Below are positions 53,976 through 63,277 of a stretch of DNA of 64,000 nucleotides, piece by piece. Within the stretch, counting starts at the first letter, position 1, and the number at the start of each line of letters is the position of its first letter. A model generated the notes under the pieces. The model was not told the origin of the DNA and did not search any database. It saw only the letters and a program-made list of their open reading frames with translations. The position numbers and the translations under genes were made by a program. Origin of the DNA: Pseudomonas sp. MWU16-30317 (GTDB lineage: Bacteria; Pseudomonadota; Gammaproteobacteria; Pseudomonadales; Pseudomonadaceae); NCBI RefSeq assembly GCF_020515695.1, contig NZ_JAIWJA010000007.1:124001-188000 (forward strand), in the 5' to 3' direction.

Positions 53976-54842
53976 TTAGTGCGCCCCCGGAATTGCCCCG
54001 AACAGCCCCTGCTGATAGTCGCTGATCGCCTGATTGATCTCGGCCCGGGTATTCATCACGAACGGCCCATGGGAGACCACCGGTTCATTGATCGGCGTGG
54101 CATGCCCGAACAGCAGCGTAGCCACCGATTGCGCCTGCACGGTCACGGTATCCGGGCCGTCGTTCAGCTCGATCAGATGATGCAAGCGCGCGACCTCGCC
54201 TTCCACCTGCACCTCACCTTTGACGGTATAGAAGAACACCGTCTGCCCCGGCGGCGTCGGCAGCTGGACCTCGGCGCCCGGCTGCAAGTGCACGGTCATC
54301 ATGGTCACCTGGGTCAGTGACTCGATCGGCCCGCGCTGGCCGGCGAACTCGCCAGAAATCAGATTGACCACCCCGCGCCCACCGTCCACTTCAATGGCCG
54401 GTATCTGCTCGCGCTGCAAACCGGTATAGGCCGGCGCGACCATTTTCAGGCGGCCCGGCAGATTGACCCACAGCTGCAGGATTTCCAGCGGCCCGCCGCT
54501 GCGCTTGAACGCCTCGGGGGACAGTTCGGCGTGAATCAGGCCAGCACCGGCCGTCATCCATTGCACGCCGCCGGCCATGATGATGCTTTCATGGCCGCCG
54601 CTGTCGAGGTGCGAAAGCTCGCCGTCGAGGATGAAGGTCACCGTTTCGAAGCCACGGTGCGGATGCGGCCCAAACGGCAGGCCGTTGTTGTTGGGCCGGT
54701 AGATCTGCGGGCCGTGATGGTTGAGGAACAGGAACGGGTCGAGCTGGTCGATCCCAGGGCCCGGCACCGGACGGATAGTGCTCAGGTCGGCGATGTCATC
54801 GCGATAGGCAGGGTGTTGCTTGAAGATACGCAGGGTCGACAT
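53976..54842 (-). CDS. Pirin family protein
   Basis: This 288-residue bicupin has the N-terminal metal site GPHPHRGFETVTF (His60, His62) and GLIHAELSPE (His104, Glu106). Pirins are iron-binding; some oxidise quercetin or redirect pyruvate metabolism. It follows the tetronate genes but a 21-bp-arm hairpin separates them, so co-regulation is uncertain. Confidence 0.88.
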   Translation of the reverse strand: MSTLRIFKQHPAYRDDIADLSTIRPVPGPGIDQLDPFLFLNHHGPQIYRPNNNGLPFGPHPHRGFETVTFILDGELSHLDSGGHESIIMAGGVQWMTAGAGLIHAELSPEAFKRSGGPLEILQLWVNLPGRLKMVAPAYTGLQREQIPAIEVDGGRGVVNLISGEFAGQRGPIESLTQVTMMTVHLQPGAEVQLPTPPGQTVFFYTVKGEVQVEGEVARLHHLIELNDGPDTVTVQAQSVATLLFGHATPINEPVVSHGPFVMNTRAEINQAISDYQQGLFGAIPGAH

Positions 54843-54889
54843 GGGGGCCTCGGCGATGGTAGATCAGGCAGGTATGCGGTGCACCGGCC

Positions 54890-54961
54890 GGTCTTTTAGA
54901 CGGCAAGCCGTGCTCCCACAGATGTAAACCTGTGGGAGCACGGCTTGCCGGCGAAAAGACC
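54890..54961. repeat. Long hairpin between otnI and the pirin gene
   Basis: Perfect 21-bp arms (54901-54921 and 54930-54950) with an 8-nt loop, extended by imperfect outer arms ggtcttttagac / aaaagacc. It is a GTGGGAGC-type repeat and probably ends the otn transcript at the 54843-55046 gap. Confidence 0.7.
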
Positions 54962-55046
54962 GGCACAAACACCATCATGCTTAGGGAAATAGCACATCCC
55001 CGAACCCTACCCATTGCCACCGAGGATTGAAAGTGAAACGCGTCGA

Positions 55047-55841
55047 TCACGCCTGCCCGCTGCGCTCGCGCCAGGCCCGCAGCCAGCCCAGGCCTGCGCT
55101 GGTGTTGCCCTTGGGGCGGTATTCGCAACCGATCCAGCCTTTATAGCCCAACTGGTCGATCAACTCGAACAGCTGTGGATAATTCAGCTCGCCCAAGTCC
55201 GGTTCATGCCGATCCGGCACCCCGGCGATCTGGATATGGCCTATGCCAGCCATGTCCCGACGCAGCTTGACGCTCAGTTCGCCTTCCATGATCTGGCAGT
55301 GATAGCAGTCGAACTGCACCTTGATGTTGTCCGCGCCGATCTCGGCGCAAATACCCTGCGCCTGAGCCTGGTAATTGAGGAAAAAACCCGGCATGTCCCG
55401 GGTGTTGATCGGCTCCAGCACCACGGTGACGCCGACCTTGGCGGCCTGCGCCGCCGCGCAGCGCAGGTTGTCGACGTACACCGCCTGATGGCGGGCACGC
55501 ATTGACTCGTCCGGCAGCAGGCCTGCCATCACGTGGATCCGGTCATTGCCCAGCACCGCCGCATACTCCAGCGCGCGCCGGAAACCGTCACGAAACTCCT
55601 GCTCGCGGCCCGGCAGCGAGGCGATGCCCCTCTCCCCTGCCGCCCAGTCACCGGGCGGCGCGTTGAACAGGGCCTGCTCCAGGCCATTCTCGAGCAACAG
55701 CTGTTTGAGCGTCTGCGCACTGTAGTCGTAGGGAAACAGGAACTCGACCGCCTTGAAACCATCCGCTGCAGCAGCCGCGAAACGCTCGAGGAAATCGTGT
55801 TCGGTGTACAGCATGCTGAGGTTGGCAGCGAAACGAGGCAT
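55047..55841 (-). CDS. otnI: OtnI, 2-oxo-tetronate isomerase (HYI family)
   Basis: This 264-residue TIM-barrel protein resembles hydroxypyruvate isomerase: [18 protein letters not shown] at the start, [12 protein letters not shown] in the middle and [13 protein letters not shown] near the metal site. In this gene context it should convert 2-oxo-tetronate to 3-oxo-tetronate for OtnK. It follows the GntP-type permease by 21 bp. Confidence 0.88.
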   Translation of the reverse strand: MPRFAANLSMLYTEHDFLERFAAAAADGFKAVEFLFPYDYSAQTLKQLLLENGLEQALFNAPPGDWAAGERGIASLPGREQEFRDGFRRALEYAAVLGNDRIHVMAGLLPDESMRARHQAVYVDNLRCAAAQAAKVGVTVVLEPINTRDMPGFFLNYQAQAQGICAEIGADNIKVQFDCYHCQIMEGELSVKLRRDMAGIGHIQIAGVPDRHEPDLGELNYPQLFELIDQLGYKGWIGCEYRPKGNTSAGLGWLRAWRERSGQA

Positions 55842-55862
55842 GGTATCTCCGTGATTGCAGAA

Positions 55863-57320
55863 TCAGACAAAAGGCCAGAGCAGCAGGGTCACCAAAAAGC
55901 CCAGGGTACCCAGGAGGGTCACCAGCAGGGTCCAGGTGCGCAAGCCGTCACCGACGTTCAGACCCGCCAGTTTAGTGAACATCCAGTAACCGGCATCGTT
56001 GATATGGGACATCGCCAGGCCGCCACCGCCCATGGCCAGGCACAGCAGCGCCAGGTGGTTGGGGCTCAGGTTGAGCGTCGCGATCAGGGGGCTGAGGATC
56101 CCGGCGGTGGTCACCAGCGCCACCGTGGTCGAACCCTGCACGGCACGCAACAGCAAGGTCAACAGGAACCCCAACGCCAGCACGGGCAAGCCGGTGGAGC
56201 GCAGCGCTTCGGACACTACCGCACCGATGCCGGTGTCCACCAGCACCTTGCCGAACACGCCGCCGGCACCGGCAATGAGGATTACCATGGCCACACCCGG
56301 CAGTGCCGAGCCGATCACATCCGAGACCTGGCTGCGGCTCCAGCCACGGCGCGAGCCAAGCAACCAGGCGCACAACAGGGTGTCGAGCAACAACGCCACC
56401 AAGGGCGCGCCCAATACCGTCAACACATCACGCAGACCGGAACCGGCCGGCAGCAGGGTCGTCGCCAGCGTCCCGAGCAGGATCAGGATGATCGGCAGCA
56501 AAATCAGGGCAATGATCAAACCGAAGCCGGGCGCTGGCGCCGGTGGCAGTTTGCTTTTCAGGCTGCTGGCGCTTTCTTCGAGGCCCAGGGTCTTGGCATG
56601 CGCGGCTTCGCTGGTGTGCGAGTAGTCGTCGTTGGCCCAGGCCACCAGGTCTTCGTTGGTGATGTGCGGACCGTAGACTTCGCTGCGGATATCGTCGGTC
56701 ATCGGGTAGGTCTTGCGGGTCATGCGCCCGGCGATGAAGTAGCCGACGATGCACAGGAGCGCGACGATCGGAAGGCCCAGCATCAGCACCCGGCCCAGGT
56801 CCGCGCCCAGTTGCCCGGCAGCGGCGACCGCACCCGGGTGTGGCGGCAGGAAGGCGTGAACGCTGAGCAGCGCCGCGCACATCGGCAGGGCGAAGATCAG
56901 CAGCGGTTTGCGTGCAGCGCGAGCGACACCGTAGGCCAGCGGCATGAGGATGATCACCCCCACTTCGAAGAACACCGGGATGCCGACCATGAAGCCCGCA
57001 ACCGTCAGTGCCAGCGGCGTGCGCTTGTTGCCGAAGCGTGCGATCAGCGTTTTCGCCAGCGCCTCGGCGCCGCCGGACAGCTCGATGATTCGCCCGATCA
57101 TGGCGCCCAGGGCGATGATGATGGCGATGTGGCCAAGGGTCTTGCCCATGCCGCCTTCGATGGTCGCTACCAGATCGGCAGGTTTAACACCGGCCACCAG
57201 CGCCACCAGGATGCTGACCAGCATCAGGGCCACGAATGGCTGGAACTTGTACTTGAGCACCAGGAACAGCAGCAACGCGATGCCGACACCGGCGATGGTC
57301 ATCAACAGGATCGGGCTCAT
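55863..57320 (-). CDS. GntP family acid-sugar permease
   Basis: This 485-residue membrane protein of the gluconate:H+ symporter family has about 12-14 predicted helices. Recognisable segments are GGMGKTLGHIAIIIALGAMIGRIIELSGG and HAFLPPHPGAVAAAGQLGADLG, with a long cytosolic loop (about 220-260). Within the operon the likely substrate is L-threonate or another tetronate, not gluconate. It lies 210 bp downstream of otnC. Confidence 0.9.
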   Translation of the reverse strand: MSPILLMTIAGVGIALLLFLVLKYKFQPFVALMLVSILVALVAGVKPADLVATIEGGMGKTLGHIAIIIALGAMIGRIIELSGGAEALAKTLIARFGNKRTPLALTVAGFMVGIPVFFEVGVIILMPLAYGVARAARKPLLIFALPMCAALLSVHAFLPPHPGAVAAAGQLGADLGRVLMLGLPIVALLCIVGYFIAGRMTRKTYPMTDDIRSEVYGPHITNEDLVAWANDDYSHTSEAAHAKTLGLEESASSLKSKLPPAPAPGFGLIIALILLPIILILLGTLATTLLPAGSGLRDVLTVLGAPLVALLLDTLLCAWLLGSRRGWSRSQVSDVIGSALPGVAMVILIAGAGGVFGKVLVDTGIGAVVSEALRSTGLPVLALGFLLTLLLRAVQGSTTVALVTTAGILSPLIATLNLSPNHLALLCLAMGGGGLAMSHINDAGYWMFTKLAGLNVGDGLRTWTLLVTLLGTLGFLVTLLLWPFV

Positions 57321-57432
57321 GCGCGGGCTCCTGTTGTGCAGGGACGTGATACGGATATGCGATGAAGGTAAGTCATGCTCTATGTCCTGTTGTTATTGTC
57401 TGGGTGAAACCGCTGAACGCACCGCTATACCC

Positions 57433-57508
57433 TGTGGGAGCGAGCCAGGCTCGCGAAGAGGCTGGCCCATGCGCCCCAAAAGCATCGCGGGAAGAGCCCG
57501 CTCCCACA
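57433..57508. repeat. GTGGGAGC-type inverted repeat before the permease gene
   Basis: Arms tgtgggagcg (57433-57442) and cgctcccaca (57499-57508) flank a GC-rich middle. It lies between otnC and the permease gene, so partial termination or RNA processing could lower permease expression. Confidence 0.5.
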
Positions 57509-57530
57509 TAAGCAGATGTCGCAAAAACTG

Positions 57531-58169
57531 TTACCACTTGGCGCCGAAGGTATCGCGCAACTCGTCCAGCGCCGCGCCGTCCAGCGGCACTGGCCGTGGC
57601 TGGGTCATGAGCCACAGGCGCGCGGTCTCCTCCAGCTCCTCGAGGGCGTAGCAGGCCTTGGCCACCGAACTCTCCCAGACCACCGGCCCCAGGCGCTCGA
57701 GCATCACTCCGCGAACACTGTTGGCCAGTTCGGCGACACGCTCGGCCACTTTGGGCGAACCTGGCCGGGCGTAAGGCACCAGCGGAATATGGCCGACCTT
57801 CATCACTTGATACGGTGTGATCGGCGGCAGAATGTCGTCGACATGCCACACACCCGCCAGCGTCAGCGCCACCAGATGCGTGGAGTGGGTATGCACCACC
57901 CCGCCCACGCCTGGATTGCGGTCGTAGACCTGACGATGCAGGGCCAGGGTCTTGGAGGGCTTATCCCCCGAGACCCATTCCCCGGCCAGGTTGACCTTGG
58001 CGATGGCTGCCGGCTCCAGGCGCCCGAGACAGGCGTCGGTGGGCGTGATCAACCAGCCGTCGTCCAGCCGCGCGCTGATGTTGCCGGCACTGCCGACGGT
58101 GTAGCCGCGCCCGTAGAGCAGGCGCCCCACGGTGCAGATTTCTTCACGTACGGCGCTTTCGTCGATCAT
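57531..58169 (-). CDS. otnC: OtnC, 3-oxo-tetronate 4-phosphate decarboxylase
   Basis: This 212-residue class II aldolase/adducin-family protein has NISARLDDGWLITPTD and the metal-binding HTHSTHLVAL. It decarboxylates 3-oxo-tetronate 4-phosphate to dihydroxyacetone phosphate and CO2. It overlaps otnK by 4 bp. Confidence 0.92.
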   Translation of the reverse strand: MIDESAVREEICTVGRLLYGRGYTVGSAGNISARLDDGWLITPTDACLGRLEPAAIAKVNLAGEWVSGDKPSKTLALHRQVYDRNPGVGGVVHTHSTHLVALTLAGVWHVDDILPPITPYQVMKVGHIPLVPYARPGSPKVAERVAELANSVRGVMLERLGPVVWESSVAKACYALEELEETARLWLMTQPRPVPLDGAALDELRDTFGAKW

Positions 58170-59452
58170 TGCGCACCCCCGGCCAGTTGCTTGAGAGCCT
58201 TGGCGAAAAAGTCGCGGCCGCCAAAATTGCCGGACTTGAGCGCCAGCGCCAGCGGCTCGGCGGTAGTGCTGAGGGTGGCCGGCACGCCCGGGTCGATCTG
58301 CGCGCCGATCTGCAACAGTTGCACGCCCAAGGCCTGGACCACCGCGCCGGAGGTTTCGCCACCGGCCACCACGAAGCGTCGCACGCCAGCCTTACGCAGG
58401 CCGCTGGCGATCTCGCCCAGCGCCTCCTCGACCATGGCGCCGGCACGCTCGACGCCCAACTGCTGCTGCACGGCCTTGACTTCATCCGGCGCGCTGGTGG
58501 CGTAGATCAGTACCGTCTGCGCCGCGTCCCGAGCAAATGCCAAGGCCTCGGCCACTATCGGTTTACCAGCCGCCAGTGCCAACGGATCGATGCGATAAGC
58601 CGGACGTCCCGCTTCCAACCAAGCGGCGACTTGCCCGTTGGTGGCGACCGAAGCGCTACCGGCCAGCACCACTTCACCGCCGGCCACTTGCGGCAGCTCG
58701 CTGACATCGAAGTCGCGCAGTTTGCCCGCACGGCGGAAGTTGTCCGGCAGACCCAAGGCCAGGCCCGAGCCACCGGTGAGCAACGCCAAGCCCGCGCACG
58801 CAGTGCCCAGGGTGTAGAGATCAGCATCGGACAATGCATCCGCCACCGCCATGCCGACGCCCTCGGCGCGCAGCTCGGCAATACGTGTTTGCACCGCCTC
58901 GACACCGCCGGATACCGCGTCATAGCGCAACAGTCCGACCTTGCGGGTGGTCTGCGATTGCAGCACGCGCACCAGGTTGGCATCGGTCATGGGCGTCAAT
59001 GGGTGGTGCTGCATGCCCGACTCGCTGAGCAGTTGATCCTGCACGAACAAGTGTCCGCGAAAGATCGTCCGGCCGTTTTCCGGAAACGCCGGGCAGGCCA
59101 GGGTGAAATCACTGCCGAGCTTGCCGAGCAGCGCTTCGCTGACCTGACCGATATTGCCCGCGGCGGTGGAGTCGAACGTCGAGCAGTACTTGAAGAAGAT
59201 CTGCTCGCAACCGCGCGCTTGCAACCATTCAAGGGCAGCCAACGATTCGGCAACCGCGTCGCTAGCCGGCGTGGTGCGCGACTTGAGGGCGATGACGATG
59301 GCGTCGGCATCCAGCCCGGCAGCCACTTCGGCGCTGGGGATACCGATGCTTTGCACCGTGCGCATGCCGCCGCGCACCAGCATGTTGGCCAGGTCCGTGG
59401 CACCGGTGAAGTCGTCGGCGATGCAGCCCAGCAAGGGTTTAGTGTTGCTCAT
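58166..59452 (-). CDS. otnK: OtnK, 3-oxo-tetronate kinase (DUF1537 family)
   Basis: This 428-residue acid-sugar kinase has the N-terminal substrate-binding LGCIADDFTGATDLANML and the C-terminal nucleotide-binding GGETSGAVVQALGV. It phosphorylates 3-oxo-tetronate with ATP. It is 10 bp from ltnD and overlaps otnC by 4 bp. Confidence 0.94.
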   Translation of the reverse strand: MSNTKPLLGCIADDFTGATDLANMLVRGGMRTVQSIGIPSAEVAAGLDADAIVIALKSRTTPASDAVAESLAALEWLQARGCEQIFFKYCSTFDSTAAGNIGQVSEALLGKLGSDFTLACPAFPENGRTIFRGHLFVQDQLLSESGMQHHPLTPMTDANLVRVLQSQTTRKVGLLRYDAVSGGVEAVQTRIAELRAEGVGMAVADALSDADLYTLGTACAGLALLTGGSGLALGLPDNFRRAGKLRDFDVSELPQVAGGEVVLAGSASVATNGQVAAWLEAGRPAYRIDPLALAAGKPIVAEALAFARDAAQTVLIYATSAPDEVKAVQQQLGVERAGAMVEEALGEIASGLRKAGVRRFVVAGGETSGAVVQALGVQLLQIGAQIDPGVPATLSTTAEPLALALKSGNFGGRDFFAKALKQLAGGAQ

Positions 59453-59462
59453 GCCAGGCTCC

Positions 59463-60365
59463 TCAAACGTCTTTTTTGCCGGTGGGCAGGGTGATGCCCG
59501 GGAAGATCTTGATCACGGCGGAGTCATCTTCGCGGCCGAATCCGGCACTCGAGGCCTGCATGAACATCTGGTGCGCGGTGGCCGACAGCGGCAGCGGGAA
59601 TTTGCTGGTACGGGCGGTATCGAGCACCAGGCCCAGGTCCTTGACGAAGATATCCACAGCCGACAGCGGCGTGTAATCGGCGTTGAGGATGTGCGGCACG
59701 CGGTTCTCGAACATCCACGAGTTGCCGGCGCTGTGGGTGATGACTTCGTACAGCGCGTCGGCATCGACCCCTTCACGCAGGCCAAGGGCCATGGCCTCGG
59801 CACTGGCAGCGATGTGCACGCCGGCCAGCAACTGGTTGATGATCTTGACCTTCGACCCGAGGCCGTGGACATCGCCCAGGCGGTAGACCTTGCCGGCCAT
59901 GCCGCTGAGGATCGCATCGGCCTTGGCGTAGGAATCGGCCGGGCCGCTGGTCATCATGGTCATCTCGCCTGCAGCGGCCTTGGCGGCGCCACCGGAGATC
60001 GGCGCGTCGAGATATAACAGATTCTGTTCACCCAGGCGTTTGCCCAGTTCGACGGCGAAGGTCGGCGCGACGGTGGCGCAGCCGATGATCAGGCTGCCAG
60101 GGCGCAGGGCAGCGACTGCACCGTTGTCGCCATAGAGCACGGTTTCGGTCTGTTCGGCGTTGACTACCACGGTGATGATCACTTCGCACTGCGCGGCCAT
60201 GGCGGCAGGCGTGTCGCAGGCGACACCGCCCTCGGCGGCAAATTGCTCGGTCACGGTGCTGCGCACGTCACAGGCATGCACATTGAAGCCCGAGCGCAGC
60301 AGCGAGCGAGCGATGCCCAAGCCCATTGCGCCTAGACCGATCACACCAACGTTTTTGTTATTCAT
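59463..60365 (-). CDS. ltnD: LtnD, L-threonate dehydrogenase
   Basis: This 300-residue beta-hydroxyacid dehydrogenase has NAD-binding NVGVIGLGAMGLGIARSLL and the substrate-binding DAPISGGAAKAAAGEMTMM. It oxidises L-threonate to 2-oxo-tetronate. The ATG at 60365 is preceded by GAGGAG at 7 nt, ruling out longer frames to 60452. It is the first catabolic gene after the putative operator. Confidence 0.9.
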   Translation of the reverse strand: MNNKNVGVIGLGAMGLGIARSLLRSGFNVHACDVRSTVTEQFAAEGGVACDTPAAMAAQCEVIITVVVNAEQTETVLYGDNGAVAALRPGSLIIGCATVAPTFAVELGKRLGEQNLLYLDAPISGGAAKAAAGEMTMMTSGPADSYAKADAILSGMAGKVYRLGDVHGLGSKVKIINQLLAGVHIAASAEAMALGLREGVDADALYEVITHSAGNSWMFENRVPHILNADYTPLSAVDIFVKDLGLVLDTARTSKFPLPLSATAHQMFMQASSAGFGREDDSAVIKIFPGITLPTGKKDV

Positions 60366-60435
60366 GAAAAAGCTCCTCGGAGGGTGAAATGGATACTGAA
60401 CCAATGATCCGATCTTGTGAAGATATTTTTTCAAA

Positions 60436-60460
60436 TTAACAAATATTAACACTGGTTAAC
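60436..60460 (-). promoter_or_regulatory. Triple 10-bp-phased GTTAA repeat, candidate operator
   Basis: On the minus strand GTTAA occurs three times at an exact 10-bp spacing (plus TTAAC at 60436, 60446 and 60456). It lies between the terminator of the DeoR-type gene and ltnD, 71 bp or more upstream of the ltnD ATG. Same-face repeats suit a DeoR-family protein. No clear -35/-10 pair was seen nearby. Confidence 0.5.
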
Positions 60461-60466
60461 AGGGCG

Positions 60467-60487
60467 AAAAAAAAGCCCCTAAGGGCT
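60467..60487 (-). terminator. Intrinsic terminator of the DeoR-type regulator
   Basis: On the minus strand AGCCC-TTAG-GGGCT is followed by a run of T (plus A-tract 60467-60474). This is the clearest intrinsic terminator in the window. It lies 130 bp after the regulator stop codon. Confidence 0.85.
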
Positions 60488-60507
60488 GGGATGTGACGGA
60501 TGTCCGC

Positions 60508-60598
60508 TGTGGGAGCGGGCTCAGTCGGCGAAGGCGTCTCTGCGCACAACCGTGCATTCGATTCGCGAGCTCGTTCACGGGCAGAGCCCGCTCCCCCA
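60508..60598. repeat. GTGGGAGCGGGCT-type inverted repeat
   Basis: Arms 60508-60521 and 60585-60598 (tgtgggagcgggct with its near-complete complement, one mismatch) flank a 63-nt middle. It lies just before the terminator in the downstream region of the regulator gene and belongs to the same repeat class as at 57433 and 54901. Confidence 0.55.
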
Positions 60599-60620
60599 GA
60601 GTCAGGGCGATACGGATCCC

Positions 60621-61436
60621 CTATGCCAGCATCAACTCCACACCCTGCTTGCGAATCCCGTCCGCCGCCGCCTCGGCCAGCGCCGCATCGGTGATGATCA
60701 CGTCGAACTGCGCCAACGCCGCGATCTTGTACATGCCAAAGGTGCCGTACTTGGAGCTTGTCGCCACCAGCACGGTCTGCGAGGCCGCTTGCATGGCCAC
60801 CTGCTTGACCTCGACCTTGAGCGGCGAAGGCGTGGTGGTCCCCCGCTGCAGGTCCCAGGAACTGGTAGACATGAAGGCCACGTCGGTGGCGATCTGCCGC
60901 AAGGTACTGGCCGCCAGGCCGCCCACGCACGAACGATTGGGGTGATCGAGCAGGCCGCCGGTATGGATCACGTCGACATGCAGGACATCAGCCAAGGCCT
61001 CGACGATACCGAAGTCGTTGGTGACCACCGTCATGCCGGTAAGCGCCGTGATGTAGGGCACGATCTCCAGCGTGGAAGTGCCGGCATCCAGGTAGACGGT
61101 CATGTCGGCATGCAGCAGCGACGACGCCAGTTTGGCCATGGCCTCTTTCTGCGTCTGCTCGACCACTGCCTTGGACTGGTGGCTCGGCTCGCTGTGCACC
61201 TGGCTGGCGATGCGCACGCCGCCGGTCACCGAATAGGCCCGCCCCTCTTGCTCGAGCAGCGCGATATCACGGCGCACGGTCATGTGCGAGCAATCGAACA
61301 TCTCCATGATCTGGTGCACGCTGAGGACCTGCTGCTTGCGCAACTGGCGCAGGATCTGCTCGCGGCGCTGGGCGGGAATGATCGGCGTGCTGGCGTTGGG
61401 GGCGGCATTGCTTGCCGTGTCCTCTGGGGCTGACAT
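60621..61436 (-). CDS. DeoR/GlpR family transcriptional regulator of the otn genes
   Basis: This 271-residue protein has the N-terminal DeoR helix-turn-helix (about 20-75: RREQILRQLRKQQVLSVHQIMEMFDCSHMTVRRDIALLEQEG) and the C-terminal DeoRC sugar-phosphate sensor domain (about 95-260: YLDAGTSTLEIVP, ATSSKYGTFGMYK). It probably represses the downstream operon until a phosphorylated or oxo sugar binds. I chose the ATG at 61436, with AGGA upstream. Confidence 0.88.
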   Translation of the reverse strand: MSAPEDTASNAAPNASTPIIPAQRREQILRQLRKQQVLSVHQIMEMFDCSHMTVRRDIALLEQEGRAYSVTGGVRIASQVHSEPSHQSKAVVEQTQKEAMAKLASSLLHADMTVYLDAGTSTLEIVPYITALTGMTVVTNDFGIVEALADVLHVDVIHTGGLLDHPNRSCVGGLAASTLRQIATDVAFMSTSSWDLQRGTTTPSPLKVEVKQVAMQAASQTVLVATSSKYGTFGMYKIAALAQFDVIITDAALAEAAADGIRKQGVELMLA

Positions 61437-61655
61437 GGGGGGTCCTGACTGGCGGGCGAATGTGCGCATACTAGCTGCGCAACCGCGCTAAATGCACGCA
61501 GGCAGTTGCGCGCGATCACTCGCCCCCCTCGTCCGATGCCGCGCCGATCCAGCTGAACTTTCAAAATCGCCCTGGCCTCCGATCTATAACGCGTCAGTCT
61601 TTTACAGGGCTGCGCGACCTGTTTCCTCATCAGCACCGAAAACGGAGTCCACACC

Positions 61656-62219
61656 ATGAGCAACCGACTCAGCGGCAAGAAGATCCTCATCATCACCTCC
61701 AACACCGGTATCGAACGCGATGAACTGGTCAAGCCGATGGAGGCCCTGCGGGCGCTGGGCGCAGCGGTGACGCACGGTTCGAGTGATGGCGGCACCACCC
61801 AGACCTTCGTGCAGGACACCGAAAAGGATCGCACCTACGAATCGCAAGCGGCCCTCGCCGGGCTGCACGCCTCGGAGTTCGATGCACTGGTGATTCCGGG
61901 CGGTACAGTCAACGCCGACACCCTGCGTCTGGACGAAAACGCCCAGCGCCTGGTCAATGAATTCGCCGATGCGGGCAAGACGGTAGCCGCGATTTGCCAC
62001 GGGCCGTGGCTGCTGGTCAATGCAGGCGTGATCGCGGGCAAGACACTGACCTCCTACCCAAGCATCAAGACTGACTTGGTCAATGCCGACGCGGCAGGGT
62101 GGGTCGATGAAGAGGTCAAACAGTGCCCGGCCAATGGCTGGACACTGATCACCTCGCGCACCCCCAAGGATATCCCGGCATTCAACGAAGCCATCGCCGC
62201 CGCCCTCGAGGCTGCTTGA
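61656..62219 (+). CDS. PfpI/DJ-1 family protein (type 1 glutamine amidotransferase-like)
   Basis: This 187-residue protein has the nucleophile elbow VAAICHGPWLL (Cys114, His115) and the conserved Glu20 in TGIERDEL, with the ALVIPGGTVNADTLR region. Family members are deglycases or stress proteases of uncertain substrate. The ATG follows GGAG at 8 nt. It diverges from the DeoR-type gene. Confidence 0.9.
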   Translation: MSNRLSGKKILIITSNTGIERDELVKPMEALRALGAAVTHGSSDGGTTQTFVQDTEKDRTYESQAALAGLHASEFDALVIPGGTVNADTLRLDENAQRLVNEFADAGKTVAAICHGPWLLVNAGVIAGKTLTSYPSIKTDLVNADAAGWVDEEVKQCPANGWTLITSRTPKDIPAFNEAIAAALEAA

Positions 62220-62224
62220 AGCCG

Positions 62225-63145
62225 TCAGCCTGGCAGGCGTTGTTGATAGACCTGCAGGTTGACATACGCCGCTGACAACAGCGGCGCGTCGACACCCGCC
62301 TCCTGACCGCGACGCAGTAGATCGCCTACGATCTGCTGCGCCTCGATGGGCGCACCGGCGCAAAGATCCCGGTACATAGACGATGTTTGTCGGGAGTCCT
62401 TCTGCGTCAGCACCTCACGAGCCTGCGCCAGTCCCGCAGGATCCGGCGTTGCACCGACCGCCGAGACAATCGCCACCACTTCATCGATCAATCGTCGGGC
62501 AAACGCCTGCCCGCCGTCCGCTATTGCGACCTCACCGATAGTGCCGCGTGTCAGCGCATTGATGCTCCCCAGCGACGCCAGCAGCACCCACTTGTCCCAC
62601 AGTGCCTGTTTGATCGTCGTGCTCAAGGTGGTGTCGAAACCCGCGTCACTGAGCAATTCGTGCAGGCGCGCCGTGCGCTCGGAAGGCTGACCGTCCAGTT
62701 CGCCATAAGCCAGATGATTGATGGCCCCCCGCTGGATGATTCGCCCCTCGCTATCGACCTCGGCGATGATCTTGCACACCCCGCCGATCAAAACGCCAGC
62801 ACCGAAGCGCTCGGTAATAACGTCGATATGACGCATGCCGTTGAGCAGCGGCATCACCAGTGTCTGCGGGCCTACCGCTGGCGCCATGTCGGCCAGCGCA
62901 CTGTCGAGGGCATAAGCCTTGACGGCGAGGATGATCACATCAAAGGGCTGATCGAGCCGATCCGCCGTCAACCACTGCGGGGAGATGCGGGTATCACCCG
63001 ATGGGCTGAGCACCTGCAGGCCGTGCTCGGCTAGCTGTGCTGCGCGTTTGGGGCGAACGAGGAAGGTCACGTCACGGCCGGCTTGGGCCAGACGAGAACC
63101 GAAGAAGCCACCGGTGGCACCGGCGCCAATGATCAAAATGCGCAT
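62225..63145 (-). CDS. 2-dehydropantoate 2-reductase (PanE) family protein
   Basis: This 306-residue NADP-dependent reductase has ILIIGAGATGGFFGSRLAQAG at the N-terminus and the catalytic Lys/Glu region VKAYAL and IKQALWDKWVLLASLGSINAL. It may make pantoate from ketopantoate, or reduce another 2-oxo acid; pseudomonads carry several paralogues. Confidence 0.82.
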   Translation of the reverse strand: MRILIIGAGATGGFFGSRLAQAGRDVTFLVRPKRAAQLAEHGLQVLSPSGDTRISPQWLTADRLDQPFDVIILAVKAYALDSALADMAPAVGPQTLVMPLLNGMRHIDVITERFGAGVLIGGVCKIIAEVDSEGRIIQRGAINHLAYGELDGQPSERTARLHELLSDAGFDTTLSTTIKQALWDKWVLLASLGSINALTRGTIGEVAIADGGQAFARRLIDEVVAIVSAVGATPDPAGLAQAREVLTQKDSRQTSSMYRDLCAGAPIEAQQIVGDLLRRGQEAGVDAPLLSAAYVNLQVYQQRLPG

Positions 63146-63277
63146 CGAGAGAGATCCTTGTTGCGAAATGACAAAAAGCCACGTCGCCTGCTTTTAGGGG
63201 CATATGCACGCAAGACACTGTAGAAGCTGCTGCCCCATATCGCAAGAATCCGCTCATTGTGCGGGATCAGCAGCCTT

